A stretch of 20,599 nucleotides of DNA, taken from contig LRSR01006235.1 of the NCBI GenBank assembly GCA_001579985.1, positions 1-20,599 of the forward strand, in the 5' to 3' direction. Numbering within the stretch: position 1 is the first letter of the stretch; each line of letters begins with the position of its first letter. The notes below the pieces were generated by a model. It was not told the origin of the DNA. It worked only from the letters and a program-made list of their open reading frames with translations, and made no database searches. The DNA comes from Hypsibius dujardini. Its lineage: Eukaryota; Tardigrada; Eutardigrada; Parachela; Hypsibiidae. Both the position numbers and the translations under genes were made by a program. Below are positions 20,578 to 20,599 of the stretch, one piece after another.

Positions 20578-20599
20578 CAGCAGACAGACAGACAGACAG
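20578..20599. repeat. (CAGA)n microsatellite cut by the window end
   Basis: cagacagacag continues to the last base, about 110 bp upstream of the BCH start codon. Its full length is unknown. Confidence 0.9.

Overview
The window is animal nuclear DNA. Its genes are split into many exons with GT-AG introns, often only 55-100 nt long. They include a collagen IV type NC1 exon set and a BNIP-2 type BCH protein, both animal families, together with conserved GPHR, NMNAT and UROS genes. The phylum cannot be fixed from the sequence. A usable haem-pathway gene argues against nematodes. A candidate intercistronic splice acceptor would suit a lineage with spliced-leader trans-splicing, but this is not proven. 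All gene models were built by joining conserved exons at canonical splice sites, and every junction keeps phase.

Layout from left to right. 1-2210 holds no gene that I recognise; it has a 40-bp CCGT-rich tandem repeat and a 692-bp inverted-repeat (foldback) element. 2211-6236 (minus) is a complete 14-exon Golgi pH regulator gene (GPHR/GPR89, 456 aa); its longer introns are mostly filled with tetranucleotide repeats or an inverted repeat. 6237-7070 is intergenic, with a 21-bp tandem repeat and a 331-bp TA-flanked MITE. 7129-7518 (plus) is three exons of a collagen IV NC1 domain with no visible remainder. 8013-9530 is a decayed, 5'-truncated non-LTR retrotransposon.

10250-13342 (plus) carries two metabolic genes end to end: NMNAT (last step of NAD synthesis, 7 exons, 232 aa) and uroporphyrinogen-III synthase (haem pathway, 8 exons, 258 aa). 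Only 97 bp separate them. A splice donor overlaps the NMNAT stop codon and an acceptor sits one base before the UROS ATG. Splicing these two sites would give one in-frame 490-aa NMNAT-UROS protein; otherwise the pair looks like an operon. This is the most interesting point in the window.

A second copy of the MITE (13580-13908) follows. 14827-16241 (plus) is a 3-exon HtrL/YibB-like membrane-anchored protein, and 17095-20470 (minus) is a 7-exon BNIP-2/BCH-domain protein with a long low-complexity N-terminal region. These two genes are convergent, and a 91-bp tandem repeat lies between them. The window ends in a CAGA microsatellite.
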